Assembly (NCBI GenBank): GCA_948146395.1
Contig: OX411548.1
Coordinates: 64,623,020 to 64,687,019 of the forward strand
Reading direction: 5' to 3'
From: Fragum whitleyi
Taxonomy: Eukaryota > Mollusca > Bivalvia > Cardiida > Cardiidae
DNA: 64,000 nt
Shown: in pieces, positions 13,801-28,800 of the stretch
Numbering within the stretch: the stretch's first letter is position 1
Layout: each line of letters begins with the position of its first letter
The notes under the pieces: generated by a model
Database searches by the model: none
Told to the model about the DNA's origin: nothing
The model's input: only the letters and a program-made list of their open reading frames with translations
Position numbers and translations under genes: made by a program

Positions 13801-16800
13801 ATTTCGTATAGAAATAAAGACTGTTACTGGTATTATCCTTGTCTTAGCTGTATCTCTGATAGTTGTTATTCTGCAGACCATTCTCAAGAAAGGAAAGTTC
13901 AATATACCCAAATGTAGACCAAAAAATTTAGGGTAAGCTTAATTTGAAGAATTTGTAGATATTAGTTTAAAATTTCTTTATTAAGGGGATTAAAAAAAAA
14001 ATGGTGTCATATTGGATATAAAAATGTTCTTTAAGTTGTGACAATGTGCGATATGATGGTAATATGTTAACCTGAATCAGTAAGTTAATGATTTTGATAT
14101 TGGCAAGGGTCTATTAGAGAAAACATAAAATGAAAAATCTTTGAAAATTCTCAATTATTCACTGTTAAACAATGTAGAAAAATCACCATCATTTTAACCT
14201 TTTAGTTCCTAAAGAACCACTGCCAAATATCCGCCTGTCCAAGGTCATGTTGCCAAACACTTTGACTGTAGAGTGGGAGCCCTACCCCTGTGGTGGACTG
14301 GAACCAGTAGGTTATATAGAGAACTATATAGTGACTTATTGTGAGACACGGGAACCAGATACACAGGAAACATGTGACTGTGAGTATTTTTGGTGTGATG
14401 TTGATGGATCAATGGGAAACTATTGTAAGTGCCTGTAAAATCTATAGGCATGTTAAATGGTTTTCAACAGATCACACAGTATGATATTCAGGACAAACTC
14501 GAAGACTTACCAGAGTTGATACAGATGTTGATACACATACATATTTTGTGTTTACATGTGATTACTATCAAGAGCAACCTATACTTTTAAGAGGGAGAAC
14601 TCCAGATGCATTTTGTTTGAATTATGCCCCTTTTTTTGACTTTATCCAGCACTAAACAGCCAAGTGTTGGCAACCATTGACAGTGCTCTTGATTGAAAAA
14701 AAGCCCAAATTTGATACTTTCCGCTATACTCTCAATGAAAAAATATGCATCACAAGTCCAGGGGTCAGAGCAAAACTCTTGTTAGTGCCTATAAATATGT
14801 AGGCATTTACACTAGTTTTATGCTGACTCCTTGAAATAATGTTTGTTTTTCGATTAGATGGCCCAGTGGGAAACAGTTGTAACTGCCTATAATGGCCCAC
14901 ATTACCCTTGCCCTAAATTTAATTTACTTTCTTCTTTACTCTTAACAAAAATTATGTTTTACAAAATAAACATTTTTCCTCTTATAAAAGCATCCCTTAT
15001 AGAAGCTCCTATAATTTTTAGCTAAGCTAAAAAGTTTGCTGTATTGTGATCACCTTGGCATCGTTGGTGGTTTTTAGCTCACCTGAGCACATCATGCTTA
15101 AGGTGAGCTTTTGTGATCATTGAATGTGCGTCGTCCGTCGTCATGCGTCAACAATTTAAGTGTTTACACTCTAGAGGCCACAAATATGATCCAATCTTCA
15201 TGAAACTTGGTCAGAATATTGGTCAGGTCACAAGGATGAACCCTATTGAAAATAGAAAGGATCCATGCCATATCATGGGAAAAGGGGCCTTAAAGACAAT
15301 TTTCTTGTTTACACTCTATAGGCCACAAATATGGCCCAATTTTCATGAAACTTGGTCAGAATGTTGGCCTGGTCACAAGGATGAACCCTATTGAAATTGG
15401 GAAGGATCCATGCCATATCACAGGAAAAGGGGCCTTAATGATAATTTTCTTGTTTACACTCTAGAGGCCACAAATTTGGAACAGTCCTTATGAAACTTGG
15501 TTGGAATGATGGCCAGGTCACAAGGATGAACCCTATTGAAAATGGGAAGTATCCAAACCATATCAAGGGAAAAGGGGCCTTAATGACATTTTTCTTGTTT
15601 ACCCCCCAAACATCACAAACATGATTCAATCTTCATGAAACTTGGTCAGAATGTTTGTCAGGTCACAAGGATGAATCCTTTTGAAAATGGGAAGGATCCG
15701 TGCCATATTATGGGAATAGGGGGTATAATGACATTTTTGCTCTTATCACTCTAGGGGCCTCAAATATGGTCCTATCTTCATGAAACCTAGTCAGAATGTT
15801 TGCCAGGTTACAAGGATAAACCCTATTGAAAATGGGAAAGATCCATATCATATCATGGGAAAAGGGACCTTAGTGAAAATTGTCTTGTTTACAGCCTTAG
15901 AGGCCTCAAATCATAAAAGTACAACTTTGCTTGAAAATTTGATGTATTTAATGAGACAAAGAGACGAAGGTGAGCGATATAGGACCATCATGGTCCTCTT
16001 GTTTGTTTTGGCGTAGGTGTTGGTGTGACAAACTTTGACCTTTGCCATTTCTCTGTTGTTATTGGAGATATCTTCATGAAACTTGGCACCATCACAAGTG
16101 CTATTCAAACAGTCAAGAGGGGTAACTCTGAAAGTGTTTTTGTAAGACTTATGCCCTGTAGGTGGTGCTTTTGTTCTCTAATTTTTCTTTCTTTAAGATA
16201 AAAAATCTTGCATGCGAAAATGGCCTTTTGAAACTGTTGTTACAGTCAATTCATAGCCAAAAGTACTTACTTCAAATTCAAAATTATGATCCTACTCAAA
16301 ATATCTGAGTGATAAAGATACAAGAGAATAATTAGCTTCCATGTCGAACCCCTTTTCAATATGACATCACTCTATAAATTTCTTTGAGACTGTCCCTACT
16401 TCAAAAGGACCGCCGAACATCTGGCCTGGCTGAGAGCATCTGTCTTTTTCCAAGGACACGCTTTTTTCTCGTGTTTACTCGACACACTTTTTAAATCACA
16501 TAAATACTAGGATTACACATAGCGAACCCTCTTTTGAACAAAAGGTAATTAGTTAAAGCTAACCGTGTTCACGTTGGAACTTTATACAGCTCGGCAACCT
16601 TTGGTTTTGAATAGTTTGTGCTCGGAATAATTAATTATAGACAAAAAATAAATTTATAAAAACATTTTCCCATTTCATACAATAAGAAGGGCCACAAATA
16701 TAGGCAATCGATCGGAACTGGCAAATTGTACATGTATGTACAGTTTATTCTAATGCGGACGATACTCATACACTTCCGAGATTGGGTTTCTGACCTAAAT

Positions 16801-19800
16801 GGGATTATCGAACAATAGAAACCTCCGTTTAATAGCAACTTTTCTTCTGACAAAAAGGAGTTGCTAATAAACGGATTCCTCTGTACTATAGAAGATCTCA
16901 AATCCCATCTCCCAGTGTGTGTATGGGTTGCAGCCAATACTTGTACTGAGGCAACCTTTTTCCAGATGACACAATAGGGTAAAACAGGGCTCATCCTCGT
17001 GACCTGACAAAAATTCTGACCAAGTTTCATGATGATAGGACCACATTTGTGGCCCCTAAAGTGTAAACAAGAAAATTGTCATTAAGGTCCCTTTTCCCAT
17101 GATATGGTACCAATCCTTCCCATTTTCTTGAATATATAGGCACTTACAATAGTGTAGCACTGACCCTTATTATGGTTAAAATATGTTTTTTTATTTTTTT
17201 TCTTAAAGGTGTAAAGCACAGGCAGATAGTCAGAGTCTCAAATGACAGAACCAGTTATACTATAGAAGATTTAGAGTCACATCTTCCGGTGTGTGTATGG
17301 GTGTCAGTCAATACTAGTGCTGGTGTGGGTCCAAAGAATTTGAACCCATTGTTTCACAAAGTTGGAAAAGGTAAAAAAAAATTAGGGGCAAGTGCAAAAC
17401 TATTGTAAGTGCCTATAGATTTATAGGCACTAACAATAGTTTTTGCACCGACGTTTCAAAAGATTATGTTGTCTTTTTACAGTTTAAGGTTGTGGACCTG
17501 TAATTGTTCCACAACATTTCGGAAGTAATGAACTTTAATAGTGTTAACCAAGGTTTCTAAATGATTTTCATTAGTTTTTCCAAATAGTGGGTAAGCATTT
17601 AATTTTGAAAAATACAATTTTGAAACTTTCAGGTAGTGTAGACTCAGGTTAGATGGCACATATGTGCAAACTGATCATAGTTCATACCTCTTGCTAAAGC
17701 AGGAATACTCCAGGTTCAGCGTGTCAAGGGTTTAGAAACAGAAATAGAAAAAAACAGTCTTCCAGCATTTTGAAAATAATATGCGTTAAAATATGTGTGC
17801 ATACACCCTTAAATGCAAAAGGCCAGGGTAGGATTCAAAAATGGAGGAGTCTACTCCCCTCTCTCTATTTTGGCAGGGCCCTTCCCTCTGGATTATTTTT
17901 GAAGCCCACCATGAAATGTAGACGGGCATATTGATGGCTTAGCACCAAACAGTTCTAACTCCCTGTATGTTTATATGGAGTTACAACCGTTTTGTGCTGA
18001 ACCTCTGTCCATATGTGAGCATTTGTGGATGTGGTTGTATAACTGGGCGAGTGTGTGTGCGTGTGAGTCCCATTCTTGTCCTGAGCATAACTTCTATATT
18101 TATGGATGAAATTTCAAAATAACTTTGCACAGTTGTTTCCCTTGGTGAGTACTTGTGTCATGCAAAGAAGTTGTCCATCTATGCCCAAGGTCAAGGTCAT
18201 AGCTTAAGGTCAAATAGTTTACTAGTGAAAATCAAGTGTATATGGGGTATCCTTGTCTGTGACACATTTCTAGTTAAAATAAAAATCTTGTAAAACAAAA
18301 TAAATTGCCTTGACCTTGAATAAGCTCTTGTTTAAAGCTATTATTATTGCATTCTTTAATTCCTCTAATATGAAGATTACAAACATGAAGTAATAGCATA
18401 ATTGGTGCAAGTGAAACAATGATATGATTGAGACGTTGAAGGTTATATAATAGATATATAAAGACAAGAAATGCTAGAGATTGGTGTAAACTTTCTTAGA
18501 TGCTCATGGATTATATGTAAACCTATTACAGTTAAGACCATTTCAAATGTGGAGAATTAATAGTACACTTTAAGGTCACTATTAATCATCAGTTTCATAC
18601 ACCCGTCAATAAGACCTTTTCCAAAACAAAAAGAGATGAAATTATATAAGGATTATGGCTTATAACACTATATACTCATCAAATATAAAAACTTTCAAAC
18701 TGAGTGGAAAGAAAATATGTAGAAAATCAATTTTAAATCTTTATGATACCTGACCTATTATGGTTGATTTATTATACTGTGAATTATACTATGAAAGAAC
18801 CATAAAATAAGATCGAAGAAGCTATCATAATTGTTACCAAGAGATCTAAGACACTGAAATATTCCTGTATAAAAAGTGGTTTAGCCAAAGATCAGCCTGC
18901 ACAAAATGTAGCCTACATCACCTATTTATACCCTTTTAATGCAGAATTGTTTATGAAATTGAATATCAAAAGCACGATTGCTCTTTTAAAAATCTTGAAT
19001 TCTAGTGCTTTCAGTACTTTGATTTTACTGCATTTTGGTGGATGTTTTTTATTCAGAATGACAAGGTCAAGATCTTCTTGTCTCAAAGAAGATTTCGACA
19101 ATTTTGAAATGGTTTGTGATATGGTCTTTGTCGCATAAACAACTACTTTGTGCTTTTAAACATAAAGTTTTCACCAAAGAAATGGGGCATTGAGGTTTGT
19201 TTAGATGATGTCATTCTATTGGTGATTCTACACATGAGTAAGGGGAGGTAATCTCTCATGGATGATCATTATAGAAGACAAGGGGAGATTTGTGGGAAAA
19301 TACTCTTTCAAATTTAATTTAGTTTCTAAGACTAAGAGAGCAGTGTTACTAAGTCATGCACTATTTGGTTCCCACTTATGTGTTGATAATCATAAACTAT
19401 GTGGGATAGCAGCTGGGGGGCTAGGAAAGGATGTAATAGTAGTGCTGAGTGTGAGAAATACCAGGCGCCCGTTTTCCTAAACATCTTATGATCATTTTTT
19501 GCGTAAGTCAAAAATTTAAATTGCTTCTAAAGTAGTAACTAAATATGGAATTCTGACATGTATCATCTCGTTGGAATTGTCTTACAAAGACGATTCCAAT
19601 GAGATATTGCAAGTCGAAATCTAATAATTTATGAAAACACCAGGTACAATTCATAATTTTGGCTTACTGGGAATTTTTTCGTATGAAGTTTAGTAAAACA
19701 GGCCCCAGGAATCCATTGTTAGGTGCTCCAGAGGCAACGATACAACTGAAGGATTGTTAAAAGCATCTTGAAACCTGTTTCAAACAAACAAACTGAATCA

Positions 19801-22800
19801 AGGATATCTTTATTCATATTTCAGGGGAGAACACTCTGCACCCAATCCTAGTTATTGCCCCTATATTTGGAGGTGTGGCTCTTATCATCCTTCTTGTAAT
19901 CCTTTTCAACAGATGCAAGGAAAGGTAAGTTTGCGATATTTGGTCCTCTTCAGACAAAAATATCAGTGAATAATTTAAACATTAAATAAAAAAAGGTCTA
20001 TATAAAAATTGAGTAGGATAATTTGAACATATTTAAAACCATACATGTACATATTTTATTTTCAAGAAAATCTCTCAGGTCTTCTTCTGTTGTTTTAAGC
20101 TCACCTGAGCACGAAGTGCTCAAGGTAAGCTTTTAGGGTAACTTGATTTCCGTCGTGCGTCGTCAAAATTTTACCTAGTGGACACTTTAGAGGCCATATT
20201 TTTAGCCAAATTAACCTGAAAATTGGTTAGAACATTTATCTTGATGAAATCTCAGACAAGTTCAAAATTGGGTCAAGTGGGGTCAAAAACTAGGTCACAT
20301 GGCCAAATCTTAGAAATACCTTGTGGACACTCTAGAGGCCATATTTTAAGCCCCATGAACCTGAAAATTGGTCAGAATCATTATTTTGATCAAATCTCAG
20401 ACAAGTTTGAAATTGGGTCAAGTAGGGTCAAAAACTAGGTCACATGGCCAAATCTTAGAAATACCTTGTGGACACTCTAGAGGCCATATTTTAAGCCCCA
20501 TAGACCTGAAAATTGGTCAGAATGATCACTTTGATGAAATCACAGACAAGTTTAAATTTGGGTCAGGTGGGGTCAAAAACTAGATCACAGGGACAAATCA
20601 AAGAAAAACCTTGTTGACACTCTAGAGGTCATATTTTTAGCCAAATTAACCTGAAAATTGGTCAGAATATTAATCTTGATGAAATCACAGACAAGTTTGA
20701 AATTGGGTCAAGTGAGGTCAAAAACTAGGTCACTGGGTCAAATCTTAGAAATACCTTGCATTTTTTTAAGATTGTTAATTCAAGTGAGTGATTAAGGGCC
20801 ACTTTGGCCCTCTTGTTTCATTCTCATATTCTCAAAAACAGACATTTTAATTGATTCGGTCACTGTTTAGGAAGATTAAGCCTTAAAAGCTTGGCTGTTT
20901 TTCGAAGAAAATCCAAGGTATTGTTATAACCTTAGTGTCCTTTGTGTTGCGATTGGGTGGCAAACTTTAACCTTTGTCATATCTCTGTTGCTTATAAAGA
21001 TACCCTCATAAACTTGGCATATATGTTCACTATTGCGCAATATATCTAGAATTATAAGGGGCAATAACCATGAAGCATTTTTGTAAGAGTTATGTCCCCT
21101 TTTCAACTCAATTTTTTTTTTTTCATTATCCAGTACCTGAAGCCAAGCATTGGCACCTGTAGGCGGTGCTCTCATTAAATTATCTAGTATTCTTTATCAG
21201 ACTTCAGACATGTGCAGACTATTTTTTGCCTGCAAAAGCAGGAATAGTCTGGGCTCATCAAGACAGGTATAAAACACTGAAACAAATGATTGTCTCTTTT
21301 GCAATAACACATTGCAGGTTGAAGAAACGGCTGCAGGAGTTAAGTCTAATTGAAGTTAAAATTGGTGGTCAGGTAAGTTAGATTTTATTTTGTCCCCACT
21401 TGAGTTGTGATGAGTAGAAATTTTTTTACCCTGGTACCAGAGATCATGTTACCCGTTGGTACTCGAGTATCATAGGATTACTGTCCATATATTGATTTTA
21501 TCAGCTCAATACAAAGGCGGAACCAGAATTTCTGTAAAGGGACTTGAATACACTGTACACAAATCATACTGTATTCAAATTCAGATATGGTTTTTAGGGG
21601 ATGAACGTGTTGTGAGTAAGTAGCCAGGACTCTCAAAACTATCTGATTTTAGTCTGTAGGTTCAATTTTAAAATCAACTTTAGAAAAGAATTGCAGACTG
21701 TTTTAAACAGTCTGCAATTCTTTACTGAATTTTATCCTCAATTTTCATAGTGCTTATGCAATATTTGGGTAACAGGTAATGATTCAGGACCTGGGAAGGA
21801 ATGTTACCCTACCCGATACCTGGATACTTGAGAACTTTTGTCCTAGCTCTTGTCCCAACATTCATAAAAAGGGGACATATTGTTTTTGTCCTGTCTGTTT
21901 GTCCACTTAAAACTTAAACATTACCCATATGTCTTGCAGGCTGTCCAGCGTCCCTAAAATTCCTAAAAAATCCATTTTTTTTTCTGATTGGCTAAAATTC
22001 CTAAAAAAATGCAGAAAACAAGGCAAATTCCTAAAAAAGCCCTAATTTTTTCTTGCAATTCCTAATTTTCTTTGTCCGTTTTTCACGGTCAACCATCTGT
22101 TTGAAAGAGACTGTGTTGATATAAAGGTTTCTCAACAATCCTTACTAATTTTCTTTTTACTGTGTTAAATAAATATCTTTAATCTTTGTCACTATTCAAT
22201 TCTGCAGATCAACATTGTCATTGAGTTTGAGTCATGTTCAGTCATGTTGAGCTACTTCATAATAGCACAATAAGCTGAAAACATTGACATGGACTGACAA
22301 ACATCCTCTGCTCAGTGAATATAGTGTTACATCCTTTTCAATATAAAAACAAAAGTAGACTTATTGACCATTTCTATACAATTTTAGCTCAGTCTTCAAA
22401 CCTGAAAATGTCATTAATATGATAATGAACATATGCTATTGAACTTACTATTTTGACAATTTTGACTTAAGTCATGGATGTTATTGAAAATTTCCTTTTA
22501 ACCTCTCTGCTAGGAAAAAAGTTGGCTTTACCTTTTTATGATTTAATGAAAATGGTTGTCATATTGAGGTCAGTTTCTGTGAACATATTGTGTAAGCATT
22601 TTAAGTACCTCAGTGAGAACATGTATTTGCTTCTCATCCATTTTCAAGACAAAAATTTGGCTTAAATTCTCCAAATCTGCCTGCTTACATACATGCAAAG
22701 ATAAACAATCTTATTGTTATCTTATTGAATAATGAATATGACTAATATGCTTTTCAATGTAGCAAAAGGGGTTCTCAAGTATAATTTCCTTATTACCAAT

Positions 22801-25800
22801 CTAGAGGCAACAATTTTGATTCAGTCTTTCTCAAACTAGCTCGATAGTTGAATGATTTTGTTAAAGTCTACTGATTGTTGTAGAAAAATATAAATACAAG
22901 AGGGCTCCTTTTGGAAAGGTATTTCTTATACATGTACATTCAGAGGGTCACAAATTTGACCAAATTTTTCTCAATAAATGGTCTTGGCAATGAAAAAGGT
23001 CTTATGTAATTTGATAATGTTATTAGTCCCCCACCGGTTACCCGTTGGGGGACTATAGGTTTGCTCGATTCCGTCTGTCCATCTGTCTGTCCGTCCGTCT
23101 GTCTGTCCGTCACGCTTTTGTCCGGGCTATATCTTCTAAACCATATGACTTTGTGCTAGCAACTTCAAACTTGGTACACTTATAGATCTCATTGAGAAGA
23201 AGTGTCATGTTCAAGAACCATTACTCTCAAATGCCCACTTTTTGAGTTATTGCCCTTTGTTGTTTTTACCCTTACATTCTTGTCCGGAACATATCTCCTA
23301 AACTATGTGTGCTAGCAACTTCAAGCTTTGTACACTGATAGAGCTTATTGAGGACAAATGTCATGTTCAAGAACTGTTATTCTGCCACGCCCACTTTTTG
23401 AGTTATTGCCCTTTGTGGTTTTTACCCTTACTTTTTTGTCCTGATCATATCTCCTAAACCATAAATGCTAGCAACTTCAAACTTTGTACACTGATAGATC
23501 TTATTGAGGACAAGTGTCATGTACAAGAACTGTTACTCTGCCATGTCCACTTTTTGAGTTATTGCCCTTTGTTGTTTTTAGTCTTAAATTCTTGTCCGGA
23601 TCATATCTCCTAAACTATACAATACAATACAAAACAATATACTTTATTAAGTAATTAGGCCTCTGGCCAATAATACATTCAACAAGTTACATTCATAGTG
23701 ATATGCAAACTAAATACTTTCTAATAATTTTGTAACATATAAAGCTGTCTTTTTTATAATATTAGTATTTTGACTTTGAAAAATTGAACTAAGATCGTCT
23801 CTAGTATGAAAACCTGTGAACCATGATAGTATCTGTAAATTTCTCACAAATAAAAAAGGCGTGAAATTCATCATCTAAGACTAGAAATTTTTTTTCAGAG
23901 AAACAATAAACACATACTCTATCTTCTCTATTAACGTTATAATGTCGACTAATTTCTATATTAAGTTTATGATTTGAACATCTAAAACGACTCAATGAGC
24001 GCCTATGATACTGTGGCATATCGATTGTCAGGTACTTTTCTACGTCTAGAAGACTTTTAAAACTTTGATAGAAATCACATCTTGATGAATTAATAATATC
24101 ACTATGCCAAGTTTGTGAATAGCAGTCTTTAAATCTCTGTTTTAAATTCTTAAGAAAATGGGTTGTATTACCAACTTCTTGGGAAATCCAGACAATACCA
24201 AAGCCGTATGTAAATAAAAACTGTCTAATATTGGAAACCCAGTTTAACCTTCCTATTTCATCATATTTTTTAAGCATATCATAACAGTTTTTGGGATATC
24301 TCCTGGGATTCATTTGTACAAGTCTTAACCAGTATTTTACAAATTTTGTGTGATATTGATATGCTATTGGGAGTCTACCACATTCACCTAGGGCCATTGA
24401 GTTATTTACTGAAGTACCAACTCCTAGGAAATCTTTGCAATATTTAAGATGGATTTGTTCTACTATTTCAGAATATTCATACCCCCAGATCTCTGCCCCG
24501 TAAGTGAGGATTAGTGTAACCATTGAATCAAAGATTTTGAAATATTCATTGTGTGGAAACTTACCAAAAGGTTTTTGAAATTCGTAAATTTGATACATTG
24601 CTTTACGAGCTTGAGCTGCAAGTTTTCTTTTAGCCAAATACCATGATAATTTTGGAGTAAATAATAAACCCATATATTTATAGACTGAAGTTATGTTAAT
24701 TCTTTCTTCCCTAAATAACCATTTTTCGGATTCACGTAAAGGCCCCCCATTTCTGAAAACAATTATCTCTGATTTTGCCAAATTTACTTGCATCCCTGTT
24801 TTATTACAGAAACCTTCTATGACGTTAAGTTGATTTTGTAGATTGATAACTGTGTCTGCACAATTTGCAACGTCGTCGGCAAACATAATGCATAAAAGAT
24901 CGTCAATTTCACTTGTAATAAAAATACTTCTACCGCATTTAGCCTTAAGAACTTTGTGAAGTTCGTTTATAAAAATGTTGAAGATCGTTGAAGAACATGA
25001 GTCACCTTGTTTCAAACCAACATTACATTGAATTGAAGATGAAAGTTTTCCATCAATTTTGATAAACGCATTTAAATTAGAATACATCAATAAAAGACTT
25101 TTTTAATATTTTACCCTGGTGTACCCCTTTTTTGCTAAGACATTCGAAAACTTTATTATGGTTCAACGAGTCAAATGCTTTTTTAAAATCTACGTATAAA
25201 ACATAAAATCTGCCACCAAGTAGAGATAAATATTTTGGTATCATACTATGTAAGCAAAAGATGTTGTCTATCGGGGAGTATCCTGTTCTAAAACCAGATT
25301 GCATTTCATCAATTATACCGAATTGATTCGCCCATTTTACAAGGCGGTCATTTATAATGTTCGAAAAAATTTTATATAAAACATTTAATAGAGATATGCC
25401 CCTGTAGTTTGTGGGGTCAAGTTTACTTCCTGATTTATGCACTGGGATTAAGACTGTTTCTGTCCATGACTGTGGAATAACGCCAGTATTAAAAACTTTA
25501 TTAAAAACTAGCACTAAAATTGGCGATATTGTATTCATTGTTGATTTAATAAATTCTGCTGGAAGGCCATCTTTTCCATGTGCTTTATTACATTTTAATT
25601 TTGATATGCTTTTATGTACCTCTTCTAAAGTAATATCACTATTCAATGTATAATCCATCTCATGGTTAAAGTATTGCCTATTTTCTTTTACAATTGGAAT
25701 AGTCATTGATTGTTCGTCAAAAAGTAACGACTTAAAGTACGATATCCATTCAATTACATGTATTGGGTTTGTTATTTGTTTATCTTTCACTCGGACGGAA

Positions 25801-28800
25801 CTATTTTTCAAGATTGACCAAAATGCTTTTGGATTATTACATGACTGGGATAAGTCTCTCCGTTTCTGTAACTGAAAATGGGCTTGTTTCCTCCTACAAA
25901 GCGCTTTAAATTCATTTCTTGCAGTTTTATAATTAATGAAGTCGTCATTTTCATTAGTAAATCGAAATTTTCGCAAAAGGCTAAATTTCTTTCGTTTAAT
26001 AATATTACATTGTGAGTCCCACCATTCTGGTTGAATAACTGTTTCAATCTTATATTCTCTAAATTTAACGTACATATTAACATTTACAGCGACTCGTTTG
26101 TACAATTCAGTTAATTTTTTAATACATTCGTCAATATTTGTATTAATACAGTTTTTTAAATTTTCTTCAATGATGATAAAATTCGTGTTAAACATTGTGA
26201 TAAAATCCCCTTTTAAATCCTCAATCCACCTAAAACTATCATATTTTTGTAATGGTTCATTTATATTCATACTACTGGTATTAATATCTTGTGAGAAATT
26301 TCTAAATGTTAGGTTTGAAAGAACTGGAAAATGATCAGATTGATCTCTATCTTCAATGCGAAAAAAAGAAACAAAGGGAAATAACTCTGTCGAAATTACA
26401 GGGTAATCTACAACGCTACAGCCATTATTAGAAAAACAAGTATATTGACCCGACGCGTCATCAAAAAGACGTCCATATAAATAGTGTACACTATGTGATT
26501 AACAGAGATCGATTAACGATTTTCTGAATGAATTCAGTTTATCTTTGTCACGTGTTTTTTGATGTAAATCAAAAGTATCTACAACATAGTCGGTATCTGC
26601 ATTGAAAACAAAATCAAGCGAGTCACTGGGTATGAAATCCAGTAAATCACTTGTTCTTGCATTCAAATCTCCAGCAAGGTAAATAAGGCTATTGGGATAA
26701 ATACTCTTTACCTCAGTTATTTTATTTTCAAGCAATATTATCCCATTGCCTTCTTCCAAGTTTCTGTAAATAGGCGATCCCTCCGGAGAAACATAGGTAA
26801 TAAATAGAATAATATCTTTACCTACGTTGTAAATACTAGTATTCAAATAAAGAACAATACAATCGGTAAAATGGCAAAATACGCTGGTTACGAAGTGACT
26901 ATTTATTAGTGTGCGTTTAACAAACACACCAACTCCACCGCTATTTCGAAAACTAGAGTTTGTTTTTCGTCTGATACAATCGAAATATTTATAATCATTC
27001 AAAAAGTCATTAAATTCATCTTCAGATCGGCTCCAAGTTTCTAATAAACCAACTATATCAAACTGTGATAAATAAGTCTTAACATCGGAATTATTTTCAT
27101 ATTTTGAGAGTCCGGCTATATTCCAGGTTAATATGGAAAAGGTGGTATTACATAGATAAGGGTCGCTATGTAAAGGACCTCGGCCGCACTGTTATCGATT
27201 TCACCTGCCCTGCCCTCTACCATGACATCGACCAATGAGGATTGCGTGCTATTTTGTCTCGTGCCATCACGTGTTTGTGACCTTTTATTCCATGCTGATT
27301 TGGTCGTCCCAATTTTATAAATTTCATCGGTGGTTAAATCATACTTGAATACTTCATTTTCGATTGTCAATTTGTCAAAATTCAAACTAGCATAAAGTCC
27401 GTCCTTCCTGGCATCCATAAGACGCTTACTTAGCTTGTATCTGCAAAACTCCACTTTGTCGGTAAAATCTTCCTGCACAAAATAAGGGGATTCCTTCAGT
27501 TTATCTTTGGCCGATCTCAATATCTCATCCCGATCTTTAAACTTTGAACATTTCACCAGGATAGGAAAAGTATCAAAACCTTTCGATTTTACTCTGTGCG
27601 CTCTCTCAATATCGACATTTTCAAGATCGGGTCGATCTAAATTTAATCTAATGAACTTTCTGATCCTTGCTTCGGATTCATCCCACGTTTCTTTGTTCGG
27701 CCCAGGTATTCCGTTAAACTTGAGATTATTTCTACGTGAATGACCTTCGAGTGAATCCACTTTCAAATTTAAACGTTCTAGTTCTCTCTTTATCGCAATG
27801 TTTTCCTCTTTCAGCCCAGCATTTTCAGTCTTTAGTGTTTCTACGGTTTTTGTTATACCATCGATTTTATTATTTATTGTTACTAAATTTAAGCTGAATT
27901 CTGCCCTCATATCACGAAGAAATTCCATTATATCAGTATCGGATGCATTGGCTTTTCCCGTGCTTCTTGTTTGGGGTCGATTTTTCGATAACGCCTGTAA
28001 TCTGGGGGTCGAGCTAGTTTTCTGAGATTCTACATTTTCTGGTGTAGGTGTTGCGACTGCATCACTAAAAGAAAGTGTAGTTTGTCGTGTAGAACGGGTT
28101 TCTGTTATCAGCCAGGGTTTGACTCCACGTCACCACAGGTCAATAACAAAGCGGACAAACACACAGCGACCTTCAAAATATTCAAAAATCTTTTTCTGAC
28201 TGTACTTGGGATCTTAAGTGTTTTGAGTCTCTTCCTTACTTTATTCGGCATTGAAAAAGTGCCAATTAGTTGTCTGTAAGTCTGTAAATCATCGCCCATT
28301 TTGTTGTTTTCATTAATTTTTTCTCAATGACAAAAACATGTCGGCCATTACCAAGGGCACATCACATCACTATAAGTGCTAGCAACGTTAAACTTTGTAC
28401 ACTGATAGATCTCATTGAGGACAAGTGTCATGTACAAGAACTGTTACTCTGCCACACCCACTTTTTGAGTTATTGCCCTTTGTTGTTTTTACCTTTACAT
28501 TTTTGTCCAGAACATATCTTCTAAACCATAAGTGCTAGAAACTTCAAACTTGCTACACTTAAAGATATCATTGAGGACAAGTGTCATGTACAAGAACTGT
28601 CACTCTGCCATGTCCACTTTTTGACTTATTGCCCTTTGTTGTTGCTATCCTTACATTTTTGTCCCGTACTTATCTCCTAAACCATAAGCCCTAGCAACTT
28701 CAAACTTTGTACACTGGTATTTCAAATTTTTTATACAGTTATAGATCTAGTAAGTAGGAGATATATTATAAGAAAGGATTTTTTGTTATCCGGTGGGGGA

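Larger units (their letters stand above)
23619..28370 (-). mobile_element. Degenerate non-LTR retrotransposon (LINE), near full length
   Basis: On the minus strand in order: 5' UTR, ORF1 with an N-terminal 2A-like peptide and coiled coil, APE-type endonuclease, reverse transcriptase, C-terminal domain, and a 3' end AATAAAGTATATTG followed by (TTGTA)n. It interrupts the surrounding repeat at 'cctaaactat|a...tataagtgc', a target duplication of only a few bases. At least four frameshifts inactivate it. Family placement (CR1/L2-like versus others) is uncertain. Confidence 0.85.

Noticed and set aside
15113..17046. Several frames with similar 'FHETWSE...GHKDEP' text on both strands
   Set aside because: Translations of ~140 bp tandem repeat units and, at 16635-17046, of the decayed exon 6 copy and neighbouring repeat.
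20223..20583. Repeated frames with 'SSKLGQVGSKTRSHGQ' text, also at 39295-40090, 51538-51985 and 62421-63467
   Set aside because: Different arrays give the same peptide because the 145 bp units are the same repeat; no start, splice or conservation evidence for a protein.
25411..25653. Plus-strand frame within the LINE
   Set aside because: Antisense of the reverse transcriptase region.
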